DNA of 64,000 bases from an uncultured bacterium. Lineage in GTDB: Bacteria; Myxococcota_A; Polyangia; Polyangiales; Houyiibacteriaceae. Below, one piece after another: positions 51,436 through 61,238 of the stretch. The stretch covers positions 1-64,000 of the forward strand of contig CALJDU010000041.1 of assembly GCA_938024995.1 (NCBI GenBank), given 5' to 3'. The notes beneath the pieces are model-generated. The model searched no databases, was not told the origin of the DNA, and worked only from the letters and a program-made list of their open reading frames with translations. Positions within the stretch are counted from its first letter, which is position 1; each line of letters opens with the position of its first letter. Both the position numbers and the translations under genes were made by a program.

Positions 51436-52893
51436 GTGAACGAGCTCCTTCCCATCTTCGGCCTCCTCGCGGTCATCACGCTCGTCATCGCTCGCCTCCC
51501 CAAGATTGCTCTTGGGCACAGCAAGGCGTTCAAAGCGAGGCGAGTACGTAACTGGCTTCCGCTCGGCCTCACGTACGCCTTCCTCTACATGGGGCGCTAC
51601 AACATCAAGGTCAGTCAGCACGCCTTCGGCGACATGGAGTTCGCGGGTTCGCCGCTGATGACCAATGCCGACTTCGCGACCATCTTCTTCTGGGGAACGC
51701 TGACCTACGGCAGCTCGTTTGTGCTCAACGGTCCGCTCACCGATCGCATCGGCGGCAAGCTCGCGATCTTGATCGGCGCGGGGGGCTCGGCGATCGCGAA
51801 CGGCGCGATGGCGTTCGTGACGTGGTCCATTCTCCACGACGGCCCCAGTCACGAAACGTTCGCGGGCAACCTGACGACTGTGTTCAGTGCCCTCTACGCG
51901 ATCAACATGTACTTCCAGAGCTTCGGCGCGGTCTCGATCGTCAAGGTCAACGCGCCCTGGTTCCATGTGAACGAGCGTGGCGTGTTCGGCGCCATCTTCG
52001 GCATCTTGATCTCGCTCGGCGTCTACTTCGCGTTCGACTGGGGCTACTACATCATCGAGCACTTCGATCTCGAGATGGTGTTCCTGATCCCGACCGTCTT
52101 GCTCGCCATCTTCTGGTGCCTTGATCTCGCGTTCGTGAAGAACACGCCCGGTGAAGCCGGCTTTGATGACTTCGACACCGCGGACGCCTCCTCCGGCGAC
52201 GATGGACCGCGGGCGAGCGTCATCGAGGTCTTCAAGAAGATGTTCAGCAACCCGGTCATCATCACGATCGCGCTGGTCGAGTTCTGCAGCGGCTTCCTCC
52301 GCCAAGCGATCATGCAGTGGTTCCGTACCTTCGCGAAGCAGACCAACGATGTGCTGCACCTCAAGGACAGCTTCGTTTACGACAACTGGGGAATGCTTCT
52401 GTGCTGCGCTGGGATCATGGGCGGCGTGTTCGCCGGCGTGATCTCGGACCGCATCTTCAACTCACGCCGCGGCCCGGTCGCGACCATCCTTTACGCGCTC
52501 ATGCTGGTCGGCGCGATCGTCCTCGTCTTCGTCTACCAGACCCCGTTCGTTGGCTGGCTCGTGGTGCTCATGTCGCTCTGCATCATCGGCGTCCACGGCA
52601 TGCTGAGCGGCACCGCGAGCATGGACTTCGGCGGCAAGAAGAACGTCGGCGTCGCGGTTGGCATTATCGACGGCTTTGTCTACGCAGGCACCGCGGCGAT
52701 GTCGATCCTCTACGGCGTGCTCTTGCCCAATGACGCCACCGCCGAAGCGGGAGACCCTGCCTCGTGGATCGCGTGGCCCATCTCGATGGTCCCCGTCGCC
52801 TTGATCGGGATGCTCCTCGCGACGCGGGTCTGGAACGCCAAGCCCAAGCCCAAGGCTGCGCCGAAGAACGCGGGCGAACCCGAGACCTTCTAA
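51436..52893 (+). CDS. MFS transporter, organophosphate:phosphate antiporter (OPA) type
   Basis: About 485 residues from GTG 51436 (GTG 51382 is the tracked start; the first 18 residues lack any hydrophobic segment). About 12 membrane segments; LGLTYAFLYMGRYNIKVSQHAF (start of OPA-type proteins), TLTYGSSFVLNGPLTDRIGGKLAILIGAGGSAIANGAM and, after a long central loop (DASSGDDGPRASVIEVFKKMF), a second half with GGVFAGVISDRIFNSRRGPVATI. GlpT/UhpT relatives exchange sugar phosphates for phosphate. The substrate is not fixed by the sequence. It starts an operon with a small membrane protein four bases downstream. Confidence 0.8.
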   Translation: MNELLPIFGLLAVITLVIARLPKIALGHSKAFKARRVRNWLPLGLTYAFLYMGRYNIKVSQHAFGDMEFAGSPLMTNADFATIFFWGTLTYGSSFVLNGPLTDRIGGKLAILIGAGGSAIANGAMAFVTWSILHDGPSHETFAGNLTTVFSALYAINMYFQSFGAVSIVKVNAPWFHVNERGVFGAIFGILISLGVYFAFDWGYYIIEHFDLEMVFLIPTVLLAIFWCLDLAFVKNTPGEAGFDDFDTADASSGDDGPRASVIEVFKKMFSNPVIITIALVEFCSGFLRQAIMQWFRTFAKQTNDVLHLKDSFVYDNWGMLLCCAGIMGGVFAGVISDRIFNSRRGPVATILYALMLVGAIVLVFVYQTPFVGWLVVLMSLCIIGVHGMLSGTASMDFGGKKNVGVAVGIIDGFVYAGTAAMSILYGVLLPNDATAEAGDPASWIAWPISMVPVALIGMLLATRVWNAKPKPKAAPKNAGEPETF

Positions 52894-52897
52894 GACC

Positions 52898-53260
52898 GTG
52901 CAAGAGATCGGCGTCGTGACCGCGATCATCGCGCTCCTGCTCTTTGTGGTGTTCTTGGCGAGCGCCCCAGGCGACCAGCTGATCTTGATGGGGCAGAGCG
53001 GAATGCTGACCCTGGGCGCGGTTGGGGTCGGTCTTGAAGTCGTCTACTTCGCGCTGCTCGGAGCTGCGCTTCACAGAAGAAAGGTGGCGCCAAAGGGCTG
53101 GTATTGGCGGAGCTTTGCGCACCACCATCTCCTGTCGAAATCGGAGCGTAGGGTGATCATGCCCTTCTTCGTGTTGGGTGCGATCGCGTTCTTGCTCATT
53201 GTCCTGTTCATCATCGTGACCGTCGCGGGCGTCGTTTCGCTCTTCGTACAGATGCGCTGA
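52898..53260 (+). CDS. Small membrane protein, unknown
   Basis: A 120-residue protein starting at GTG, with three hydrophobic segments: VVTAIIALLLFVVFLA, MLTLGAVGVGLEVVYFALLGAAL and MPFFVLGAIAFLLIVLFIIVTVAGVVSLF. A basic His-rich loop (HRRKVAPKGWYWRSFAHHHLLSKSERR) lies between the second and third. Four bases after the transporter stop, so co-transcribed. No family is recognised. Confidence 0.6.
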   Translation: MQEIGVVTAIIALLLFVVFLASAPGDQLILMGQSGMLTLGAVGVGLEVVYFALLGAALHRRKVAPKGWYWRSFAHHHLLSKSERRVIMPFFVLGAIAFLLIVLFIIVTVAGVVSLFVQMR

Positions 53261-53301
53261 GCGGTTTTCCGCCTCAAACAGGTGGTCCTGGAATACTCTG
53301 T

Positions 53302-53330
53302 CCAACGTCCAACAGTCACTTGGCAGTTGG
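53302..53330. promoter_or_regulatory. Imperfect inverted repeat upstream of the first STAND gene
   Basis: CCAACGTCCAA and TTGGCAGTTGG form 11-base arms matching at nine of 11 positions around the seven-base spacer cagtcac, 12 bases before the ATG of the STAND-HTH gene. It is a candidate operator for autoregulation by the C-terminal HTH or a leader hairpin; neither is shown by the sequence alone. Confidence 0.4.
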
Positions 53331-53342
53331 GTCGACAGTTCC

Positions 53343-55328
53343 ATGACGAACAATTTTCACGACCCTGCATTCGTCGGCCGTGCGGCGGAGCTCGATGCGT
53401 TGCTTCAGCTCAAGACATCCCCTGGGGTTGTGTGGGTCTCTGGCGTGGGCGGCGTCGGAAAGTCTTCCCTCACGCGCCAGTACACGGAATCCATCCGCGC
53501 CAGCGGCGCGCGCGTGTGTTGGGTCGCGTGCGAGTCGGTCAACCCATCGCTCGCGTCGGTCCGTGAGCTGCTCTCCACATCGCTTGAGCTCATCGGCGTT
53601 AAGAGCTTGGCCGACTTCGGGGACCCCAACGACCTCCTCGTGATCGACGGTGCCGAGACGATCGCGGACGTCTTAGAGTGGCTCTTCGGAAGCGCGATCC
53701 CGGTCGCGAAACCCTCGCTCTCGATCATCATCTCCAGCCGGATGGCGCCGCCCGCGAAGATGCTCAGCATCGGCCTTCGGCACATCGCGCTCCCCGCCTT
53801 CACGCTCGCCGAGACCCGCGCGCAGCTCCGCGCGCTTGGCGTGAACAAGAACCTCGAAGAACAAGCGCGAGACCTCCACGCCATCACGGATGGGCACCCG
53901 CTCGCGAACGCACTGGCGGCTCGAGGCGGCGCGATCGACCTCAGCGCGACCACGCGCGCGCTCGACACGTTGGCGGGTCAGTTCGTCTCGCGTCTGGACG
54001 CGTCGGAGCGCGCGCTTTGTGAACTCTTATCGCTTCAGCGATCCCTTGATGTCGCGATCTGTTCGGACCTCATCTCGAACGCGCCCGCGCTGATCGAGAA
54101 GCTGGAGCGCTTTTCCTTTTTCCATCGCGTCGGCTCGCGCCTCTCCCTTCATACGACCGTCCGTGACGCGCTCTACACGCGTTTTTCGGCGCTGCATCCG
54201 GGTCGGCTCCGCGAGATGTCGCGCACGGTCATTCGCGCGCTCTTCCGCGCCTCGCGGTCGGACTTCCCGTCGCTCTACTCCACGCTGATGAGCGCGTTCT
54301 TTTGTGTCCGCGCGGACGAGTCGGTGAACCAACTGCTCCCGCTGCGCTACCTCGCGCAGGTCTCTCCGCACGAGCTGACGGATGACCTGAAGGGCGTGGT
54401 GGCCGACGCGGTTCGCCGACACGAAGGAGAGGCCGCCGCGAACGCATTTCTGCAAGGCTACGCGCGCGGAGACATCTTCGGCTCGGTTGTGCGTGACGCG
54501 CGCGACGAGGTCATCGCCGTGCAATGCTGCATCAACAACCTGCACGCCCTGAAGCGCCTCGCGGACATCGACGACATCGCCGCGCACATGGTCAAGACGG
54601 TCGAGCTCTCCGGACTGCAGCACGAACCCTTGCTGCTCCCGCGGTACTTCTTCGCCGTCGACACCTACCAAGACTTCTCGCCCGCCATGGGCTGCGCCAT
54701 GCTGCTCAATGGCTTCGCCCACGCCACCGTTCACCCGCACCCGACCCACATCATCTTCTCGATGAGCCCGCCCGCGATCTGGCGCGACCTCGGTGAGCAG
54801 ATGGACGTGGACGCGGTGCCAGGGGCGGAGCGTGAAATCGGCGGCCGACCGCGCCAAGGCTTCATCGCGGAGGCCGCGCTCCACTTCGGCTCGACCGGCA
54901 CGCTCCACGAGATTTACGAGCAAGGGGCGCTCTTCCTCACGGACCTATTGGACGACAACCCAAGTCCGTCCGCGCAAACAAAGGTCTACAGCAACAAAGA
55001 GTGGGTCGACGCCCTCCGTTCCGCGATGCGGCTCCGCGACCGCCCGCTTCAGCTCACTGGGCACGCGCTTCTCAGCATGTGCCAGGTCGGTCATCGCGAC
55101 GCGCTCTTCGAGCTCCTTGAGCGAGCGTGCGGGCGGCTCGAGGAAGGCGCCGACTACGCGGACGCGATCGCGACCTTCCGCGTCACGTTCTTAGGGGAAG
55201 GCATGAAGCAAGAAGCGGCCGCGGCTGAACTTGGACTCGCATACGGGACCTACCGCTACCGGCTTCGTCGCGGCATCGAACTGGTCGCGGAGCAGCTGCG
55301 TCGGAGCGCCGCCCAGAGCGCATCCTGA
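53343..55328 (+). CDS. STAND ATPase with C-terminal HTH, copy 1
   Basis: A 661-residue protein. P-loop WVSGVGGVGKSSLT at ~32-45, Walker B DLLVIDGAE, the STAND GxP-type motif TDGHPLANAL, and a winged-helix region ending LHTTVRDALYTRF (the LHDxxRD-like MHD position). The middle part has DEVIAVQCCINNL and LLLPRYFFAVDTYQD, which from memory resembles degenerate GNAT segments in related actinobacterial proteins (uncertain). The C-terminal end MKQEAAAAELGLAYGTYRYRLRRGIEL is a sigma-region-4-like HTH. The architecture suggests a nucleotide-switched regulator. It overlaps copy 2 by one base (TGATG). Confidence 0.82.
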   Translation: MTNNFHDPAFVGRAAELDALLQLKTSPGVVWVSGVGGVGKSSLTRQYTESIRASGARVCWVACESVNPSLASVRELLSTSLELIGVKSLADFGDPNDLLVIDGAETIADVLEWLFGSAIPVAKPSLSIIISSRMAPPAKMLSIGLRHIALPAFTLAETRAQLRALGVNKNLEEQARDLHAITDGHPLANALAARGGAIDLSATTRALDTLAGQFVSRLDASERALCELLSLQRSLDVAICSDLISNAPALIEKLERFSFFHRVGSRLSLHTTVRDALYTRFSALHPGRLREMSRTVIRALFRASRSDFPSLYSTLMSAFFCVRADESVNQLLPLRYLAQVSPHELTDDLKGVVADAVRRHEGEAAANAFLQGYARGDIFGSVVRDARDEVIAVQCCINNLHALKRLADIDDIAAHMVKTVELSGLQHEPLLLPRYFFAVDTYQDFSPAMGCAMLLNGFAHATVHPHPTHIIFSMSPPAIWRDLGEQMDVDAVPGAEREIGGRPRQGFIAEAALHFGSTGTLHEIYEQGALFLTDLLDDNPSPSAQTKVYSNKEWVDALRSAMRLRDRPLQLTGHALLSMCQVGHRDALFELLERACGRLEEGADYADAIATFRVTFLGEGMKQEAAAAELGLAYGTYRYRLRRGIELVAEQLRRSAAQSAS

Positions 55329-57283
55329 TGAGCGCGCTCCGCGAAAGCCCGTTCTTCGTGGGGCGCGCAGAAGAGCGCCGCGCTCTGATCCAGGCGAGAG
55401 GGAACGTTGCCTGGATCTCGGGGGTTGGCGGCATCGGCAAGACGACGCTCGTTCGCGCGCACACCGACGGTATCCGCGCGGAGGGCGGCCGCATCTGTTG
55501 GCTCCCCTGTGAGTCGATCAACCCCTCGCTCGCGTCGGTCCATGAGCTTCTCCAGTCCTCGCTCCAGCTGGTCGGCGTCGACCAGCTCTCCGCGTTCGGT
55601 GAGCCCGGCGACGTGTTGGTCATCGACGGCGCGGAGTCGCTCGGGGAAGCGCTCGAGTGGCTGTTCAGCAGCGCGCTCCCGATCGCGCAACGCGCCCTCT
55701 CCATCATCGTGACCAGTCGCATGACGCCGCCCACGAAGCTCCTGGGATCGACGCTCTCCCACATTTCGCTGCGCCCGTTCACGCTCGCGGAGACCCAAGC
55801 GCATCTCCACGCGCTCGGCGCGACCGGCGACGCAGACGCGCTTCACGCGATCACCAAAGGGCACCCTCTCGCGAACGCCTTAGCGGTCCGCGAGGGCGAG
55901 ATCGACGTGGACTCGACCAACCGCGCGCTCGACGAGCTCGCCGGCCACTTCGTCTCGCGCCTCGACGTCGCGGAGCGCTCGCTCTGCGAGCTCCTCTCCC
56001 TGCAACGGTCACTCGACGTGGCGATCTGCTCTGAGATGCTCCCGGGCGCTCCCGCCGTGATCGAAAAGCTGGAACGCTTTTCCTTTTTTCATCGCGATCG
56101 TTCGCGGCTGCGGCTTCACAGCACCATTCGAGACGCGCTCTACACCCGCTTCCGCGCGCTCCACCCAACGCGCGCGAGAGACACCGCGCGCGACCTGATC
56201 ACGTTGCTCATCCGCAGAGCGAAGCACGACCCGGAGTCGCTCTACAAGACGTTGATGGACGCCTTCTTCTGCGTGCGCGGCGACGAAGCGTTGGGACGCT
56301 TTCTCTCGCTGCAGTATCTCGCGAAGGCCTCACCGAGAGAGCTGACGACCGACACGCTCGAGGTGGTCGCGGAAGCGATCGCGCGTCACGAAGGTGCTCC
56401 CGCGGCGGAGGCCTTCGTCGAAGCGTTTCACCGGGGAGACGTGTTTGGGCTGGTGCTCCACGACGCCAACGACGAAGTCGTCGCGGTCGAGGCGGTGGTC
56501 GATAACCTACGCGCGCTCCGGCGGATCGCGGACACCGATGAGATCGCCGGACACATGGTCGAGACGGTCGAGCGAGCAGGTCTCGAGGACGAGGTGCTCT
56601 TGCTCCCGCGCTACTTCTTCGCGCTCGACACCTATCAGGACCTGAGCGCCGCGATGGGGTGCGCCATGCTCCTGCCGGCGATTGGTCACGCCAACATTCA
56701 GCCGTCTCCCTCCCGGGTGGTCTTCTCGATGAGCCCACCGCCGCCCTATCGCGCGATGGGAGCGCGCATGAACATTCACGTCGTCCCAGACACCGAGCGA
56801 TCGGTCCGCGGCGTCCAGCGCGAAGGGTTCGTCGCGGAGTACTCACCGCTCCACGCCAACCAGAGCTCGGGGGAAGAGGTTGTGGAGTACCGCGCGCTCT
56901 TCCTCTGTGGGCTCGTCGAGCCGCCCGGTCGCGCCGAAGCGAAGCAAAACCTTACGGACCGCGACTGGATCGAGGCCGTGCGCGCCGCGATGCGGGTGCG
57001 CGGACGCCCGCTCAAGCTCAAGAAGCAGCCCCTCCTCGCGATGTGCGGCGTGGAGGATGGCGAGGCGCTCTTCGAACGGCTCACGGCGGCCTGTGACCAC
57101 CTCGCGGATGGCGTCGACTACGCGGACGCGATCGCGGCGTTCCGCCTGACCTTCTTGGACGGTGGGATGAAGCAGGAGGCCGCCGCGGCCGAGCTTGGGC
57201 TGGCGTACGGGACCTACCGCTATCGCCTGCGCCGCGGCATCGAGCTCGTCGCGGAACAGCTCGCGAACTCGCTCAACGCGTGA
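55328..57283 (+). CDS. STAND ATPase with C-terminal HTH, copy 2
   Basis: A 651-residue paralogue of the preceding protein with the same order: P-loop WISGVGGIGKTTLV, Walker B DVLVIDGAE, ITKGHPLANAL, LHSTIRDALYTRF, the middle DEVVAVEAVVDNL and LLLPRYFFALDTYQD, and the C-terminal MKQEAAAAELGLAYGTYRYRLRRGIEL, which is identical to copy 1 over this stretch. The ATP site is intact in both. Starting at 55328, it is translated from within the copy-1 stop. Its last 11 bases overlap the convergent WD40 gene. Likely homodimer or heterodimer partner of copy 1. Confidence 0.82.
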   Translation: MSALRESPFFVGRAEERRALIQARGNVAWISGVGGIGKTTLVRAHTDGIRAEGGRICWLPCESINPSLASVHELLQSSLQLVGVDQLSAFGEPGDVLVIDGAESLGEALEWLFSSALPIAQRALSIIVTSRMTPPTKLLGSTLSHISLRPFTLAETQAHLHALGATGDADALHAITKGHPLANALAVREGEIDVDSTNRALDELAGHFVSRLDVAERSLCELLSLQRSLDVAICSEMLPGAPAVIEKLERFSFFHRDRSRLRLHSTIRDALYTRFRALHPTRARDTARDLITLLIRRAKHDPESLYKTLMDAFFCVRGDEALGRFLSLQYLAKASPRELTTDTLEVVAEAIARHEGAPAAEAFVEAFHRGDVFGLVLHDANDEVVAVEAVVDNLRALRRIADTDEIAGHMVETVERAGLEDEVLLLPRYFFALDTYQDLSAAMGCAMLLPAIGHANIQPSPSRVVFSMSPPPPYRAMGARMNIHVVPDTERSVRGVQREGFVAEYSPLHANQSSGEEVVEYRALFLCGLVEPPGRAEAKQNLTDRDWIEAVRAAMRVRGRPLKLKKQPLLAMCGVEDGEALFERLTAACDHLADGVDYADAIAAFRLTFLDGGMKQEAAAAELGLAYGTYRYRLRRGIELVAEQLANSLNA

Positions 57284-59555
57284 ACATGTGGAAGCGGCCG
57301 TTCTTGGTCATCACCGCGACCCGCGTTCCGTCGCGGGAGAGCTCGATCGCGGTCACGTCCGGCGTGAGCGCCACCTCCGCCAGGAGCTCAAACGAACGAA
57401 GCTCGCGGAGCTCGACCCAGGTCTTGTCGCCGCGCTTGTCGGCGCGCGCGAAGCGGTCTGTCTTGATGTCGAAGGCGCACCTCGGGTTGGTCCCGAGCTC
57501 GTGCTCGAACACCACATCGCCCGAGCTCAACGACATCCCGCGGATGAAGCGCATGACGTGCTTCGTGTCGCCCTCGGTGGGCGCGTACATCCTCGCGACG
57601 AGGAGATCGTCCACCATTTGCGGGCTCCAGATCACGTTGCCCAGCTCAAAGCGCTCGAGCACCTCGCCGGTCGCGTACTGGTACCGCGCGAGCTGTCCGT
57701 GCTTTTGACCCGTCGCGGCGATGAGCCCGTTCGTGGTCGGGAACACGGAAGAGAACCCGTACCCGTACTTCGCGTCCGGCCCCTTCGCCGTCGCGATCGA
57801 GAAGCAGTGCTTCATCGTGTTGACGTCCCAGCACTGTAGGTGACTCCGCGCGTCCACCCACGACTGCCCCTTCTTCGGCTTCTCGCCGGCGGCTGGGAAG
57901 TAGCCTTTGCTGATCACGTACGCGCCATCGGGCGAAAGCCACAGGTCGCTGTTCTGCTTCGTGGCGCCATCGAAGAGCGTCATCTCTTTTGTGATCAGGT
58001 CGACCATCGCGAGGTCTATGGAGCGCAGCGCGACGACGACGCGCTCCTCGTTCAGCGGCAGGAGGCCGTTCACGACGCGCGCGATCCCGCTCTCTTCTTT
58101 TGGGAGCACGAACTCCGCGAGGTGCTCGCCATCGACCGTGGAGAAGAGCGACATCGTGCAGCCGTGGTCACCGTGCCCGACCACCAAGCGATCTCCAGAC
58201 GGCGTGAACGCAAAGGGTTGGGAGTTCGCGATGAGGTGCTTCGCGCAGACCGCGGTCCGTCGCCCGTCGCGATCAAAGACGTGGGTCACGGAGTTGGAGT
58301 CCGCCGCGGCGAAGAGCTCCTTGGCTGTCGTCGAGCGCTTGAGGTTGTACATGGCGAGCGCCGAGCCCTCGAAGGCGTCCTGCTCAGGATCGATGCGGCG
58401 CACCTCGATCGCGCCCTTCTCTCCGCCCACGATGAGCTCACCGGTGAGCGCGCGGGCGATGGAGCGCGCGCCTCGCTCGGGAGCGGGCAGCACGAGGATC
58501 TCTTCTTTGGTCTCGAGCGAAAACACGCGCACGTCATGGCTCGCAGCGATGAGGTACCCCTCGCTCGCGATGATCTGATTCACCGGCCACGCGAAGTCGA
58601 TGGTGTGCGTCTCCGCGCGGGTCTCGATGTCCCAAAAGATGATCTCCTTGGCCGCCGTGATGAGCTGCCCTCCCGCGAAGATCATGGTCTCCGGGCAGTT
58701 CTTTCGGTGGCCCTTGCCGCTCGAGTTCGTCCCGCCGATGTAGAGCGAGCCGATGTTCACGACGTGCCCGCCTCCATCATAGAAGTCCTCCAGGCGCTCG
58801 CCGCTCTCGACGTCCCACGCGTAGAGGCAGTTGTCGGTGGACGCGGTGACCGCCATCTTTCCGTCGGGCGAGATCGCGACGGAGTGAATGGAGTTCTTGT
58901 GACCCGCGAGCTCCTTCGCTTCGCCGCCGTTCAGGTCAAAGATGCGGACCATCTTGTCTTGGCAAACCGTGACGAGCTTGTCGCCATGGATCGCGACCTC
59001 GCGGATGTAGTGCCCGTGCCCGCCGAACTCGTGGACCATCGCCATGGTCTCGGTGTCGTAGACACGCGCGAAGCGATCATCGCCCGCGGTCGCGAGCCAC
59101 TTGCCGCTCGGGTCCAAGATCATGTTGTTGACCGGGCCCTGATGGTCCGTGATCCGCGCCAGCTCTTCCCACGTGTCGAGCGCCCAGACGCGCATCGTTC
59201 CGTCTTCGGAGGAAGACACCATGTTCCCGTTCGGCAGGACGATGACGGAGTGAACGAGCTTCGTGTGACCCGAGAGCGTGAGCCGTAGCGAAGACGACGC
59301 CGGCTCAAAGCTGGGCTGAAGCGGGACGAGGCAGCGCGGTTGCTTCAGCCGCTTCGCTTCGATCGCGTAGGGGTGATCCGCCGGGAAGCGCCCGAGGATC
59401 TGCGCGGCGAGCTGGTCGGGTGACTCCGCGAGGACGCCCAAGCTTGAGTCGAGGCTCTCCGCGAGGGTGGGATCCACATCAGGCGCGGTCAGCGCGTCGA
59501 GCGCAGCGTCGATTCCTTGGTCACGGAGCAAGCGATCCAGCGCGGAGAGGTTCAT
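57273..59555 (-). CDS. WD40-repeat protein
   Basis: Start MNLSALD at 59555 is used, not the tracked 59576. It is about 760 residues. After a ~80-residue N-terminal helical domain there are at least five WD40-type blades (SGHTKLVHSVIVLPNGNMVSSSEDGTMRVW, DHQGPVNNMILDPSGKWLATAGDDRFARVYD, GHGHYIREVAIHGDKLVTVCQDKMVRIF, GHKNSIHSVAISPDGKMAVTASTDNCLYAWD), later blades being degenerate. No signal peptide, so probably cytoplasmic, as an interaction platform. It is convergent with the second STAND gene and overlaps its stop by 11 bases; a functional link is possible but unproven. Confidence 0.82.
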   Translation of the reverse strand: MNLSALDRLLRDQGIDAALDALTAPDVDPTLAESLDSSLGVLAESPDQLAAQILGRFPADHPYAIEAKRLKQPRCLVPLQPSFEPASSSLRLTLSGHTKLVHSVIVLPNGNMVSSSEDGTMRVWALDTWEELARITDHQGPVNNMILDPSGKWLATAGDDRFARVYDTETMAMVHEFGGHGHYIREVAIHGDKLVTVCQDKMVRIFDLNGGEAKELAGHKNSIHSVAISPDGKMAVTASTDNCLYAWDVESGERLEDFYDGGGHVVNIGSLYIGGTNSSGKGHRKNCPETMIFAGGQLITAAKEIIFWDIETRAETHTIDFAWPVNQIIASEGYLIAASHDVRVFSLETKEEILVLPAPERGARSIARALTGELIVGGEKGAIEVRRIDPEQDAFEGSALAMYNLKRSTTAKELFAAADSNSVTHVFDRDGRRTAVCAKHLIANSQPFAFTPSGDRLVVGHGDHGCTMSLFSTVDGEHLAEFVLPKEESGIARVVNGLLPLNEERVVVALRSIDLAMVDLITKEMTLFDGATKQNSDLWLSPDGAYVISKGYFPAAGEKPKKGQSWVDARSHLQCWDVNTMKHCFSIATAKGPDAKYGYGFSSVFPTTNGLIAATGQKHGQLARYQYATGEVLERFELGNVIWSPQMVDDLLVARMYAPTEGDTKHVMRFIRGMSLSSGDVVFEHELGTNPRCAFDIKTDRFARADKRGDKTWVELRELRSFELLAEVALTPDVTAIELSRDGTRVAVMTKNGRFHMFTR

Positions 59556-59603
59556 GCCGGGAGTGTACGAAACCACGCGCCGGGATTCTTCCCCCGCGCG
59601 TGC

Positions 59604-61235
59604 TCAAAAGGAGCAGCCCATCGTCTCCGGGTCGCAGGAGCCGGGAATGATCATCGCTCCCGGGTCGGCCGAGTCGAACGGCTGCGGAGGACACGCGCGG
59701 CCCCCTTCGCAGGAGCAGGCCGCGACCGGGACGCACGGGATGTCTTCGGGCGGGATGTCGGCGCAGAACTGCTTCGCTTCGCCTTCCGGACATGTGTTGA
59801 AGAGGTCGCAACACTCGTAGATGGGGTCGGGGTCGGGCGGCAGGACGCAGAGCGCGTCGACGGTCCCCGTCATCGAGTAGACGTTGAGCGGAGGTGTGCT
59901 TCGCGCGAGCTCGGCGCTGGCGACGCTGATGTTGACAAACCCGCGCTCGATCTCGACGGCCGCGGAGATCGTTCCCGTCAGGCCGACGTCAATGGTGTCG
60001 CTATAGGCGCAGTCCTCGGAGACGTACTCCAGCTCGCGGGTCGCGTCGGCGGTGACCCCGATCGTCGGGCCGGCCGCGCCGTAGATCTTGACCTCGTCCT
60101 CGATCCCGATGGAGGCGCCGAACGAGAAGGTCACGTCGTCGCCCGCCTCGAAGCGCCCCAGCGTGGCCATGGAGGAGCGCCGCGGATCCCAAATCGCGCT
60201 CCATCCATCGGCTTCTGCGAACGTCGCGCCTGCCGACACTCCGAAGACCATCGAGGCGGTTTGCTCGAACGTATCGATGCTCGCGGACACGCCGGCCTGC
60301 ACGTTCAAGACAGGGGTGAGCTTGTGGACGAGCGTGACCGGGACTGGGATCGGCCCGACCGCGACGACGAAGCTCTGGGTAAACGACTTGCTCGGGACCG
60401 CGCTGCCGAAGATCGCCGAAAGCAGGCTGAACATGCACGCGCCCGACACGCTCACACCGCCTCCGATTTGGTAGCCGACCTCGATCTCACCACCGAGCTG
60501 GAACTCTGCCGCGACCAAGCGCGGGAGGAGACCGCTGCGACGAATGTCGACCTCGAAGATAAACTCGGGACGCATCGCGAAGATCGGCGTGATACGGATC
60601 TCGTCACTGAAGCCTGCGCCGCAACCGACCAACTCGTCGACGGTGACGGTCGGGATGAAGCTCACTGATCCGCCAAGCGGTGCGCGCGAACCCGCGGTGT
60701 CATCATCAACATCGACCCAGGCGTCTGACTCCGGTTCCGACGTCACGCGGAACCGCCCCTCGGCGAACACGTCTTGGATCTCTGCGGGGGTCGTCGTCAC
60801 GGTGAGCGTGGTCCCGCTCAGCGCGGCCGTGACCACCTTGCGCATATAGCCTTCGCCCGTACCGCCCACGATCACGTGACCGGTCATGATCGGGATCGTC
60901 GGCGCCGCGGAGTACTCAAGCACCACGCGGTCGTCCTCGATCTCCGCGCTGACATAGTTGGGATCGTTCTCGGGGATCCGCGCTTCGTCAGTCAGCTCAA
61001 GCGGTCGCACAATCTCCACGAAGTCCGGCACGACAATCGGACCCGCATCAGGCGCATCCGTAGACACGTCAGTCGCCACATCTGTTGAGACGTCGGACGA
61101 GACATCGACAGCGGTGTCTTCGGTCCCGGTGTCGGTCGAGGTGTCCTCGCCCGCGTCGGCCACGCTGTCATCGTCCCCACAATGAAACGAGAGAGAGACC
61201 AGGAGGACCAGCGCGATGCGCTTTACAACATTCAT
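59604..61235 (-). CDS. Lipoprotein of unknown function with beta-rich body
   Basis: Starts at ATG 61235 (the tracked TTG is one codon earlier); 543 residues. Hydrophobic segment with lipobox LSFHC, then a Ser/Thr/Asp linker (DTSTDTGTEDTAVDVSSDV), then ~350 residues with alternating hydrophobic strands (VSVSGACMFSLLSAIF, FVVAVGPIPVPVTLVHK), then a Cys-rich C-terminus (YECCDLFNTCPEGEAKQFC, CVPVAACSCEGGRACPP). The modular shape suggests a surface protein; no family is recognised. Confidence 0.6.
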   Translation of the reverse strand: MNVVKRIALVLLVSLSFHCGDDDSVADAGEDTSTDTGTEDTAVDVSSDVSTDVATDVSTDAPDAGPIVVPDFVEIVRPLELTDEARIPENDPNYVSAEIEDDRVVLEYSAAPTIPIMTGHVIVGGTGEGYMRKVVTAALSGTTLTVTTTPAEIQDVFAEGRFRVTSEPESDAWVDVDDDTAGSRAPLGGSVSFIPTVTVDELVGCGAGFSDEIRITPIFAMRPEFIFEVDIRRSGLLPRLVAAEFQLGGEIEVGYQIGGGVSVSGACMFSLLSAIFGSAVPSKSFTQSFVVAVGPIPVPVTLVHKLTPVLNVQAGVSASIDTFEQTASMVFGVSAGATFAEADGWSAIWDPRRSSMATLGRFEAGDDVTFSFGASIGIEDEVKIYGAAGPTIGVTADATRELEYVSEDCAYSDTIDVGLTGTISAAVEIERGFVNISVASAELARSTPPLNVYSMTGTVDALCVLPPDPDPIYECCDLFNTCPEGEAKQFCADIPPEDIPCVPVAACSCEGGRACPPQPFDSADPGAMIIPGSCDPETMGCSF

Positions 61236-61238
61236 CAA

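Noticed and set aside
57840-59288. 482-aa plus-strand ORF
   Set aside because: Antisense to the WD40 gene; His/Arg/Asp-rich shadow composition.
57273-59555. A complete phage-defence island with the STAND pair
   Set aside because: No nuclease, toxin or other effector, integrase or known defence gene is visible; kept as a regulatory candidate only.
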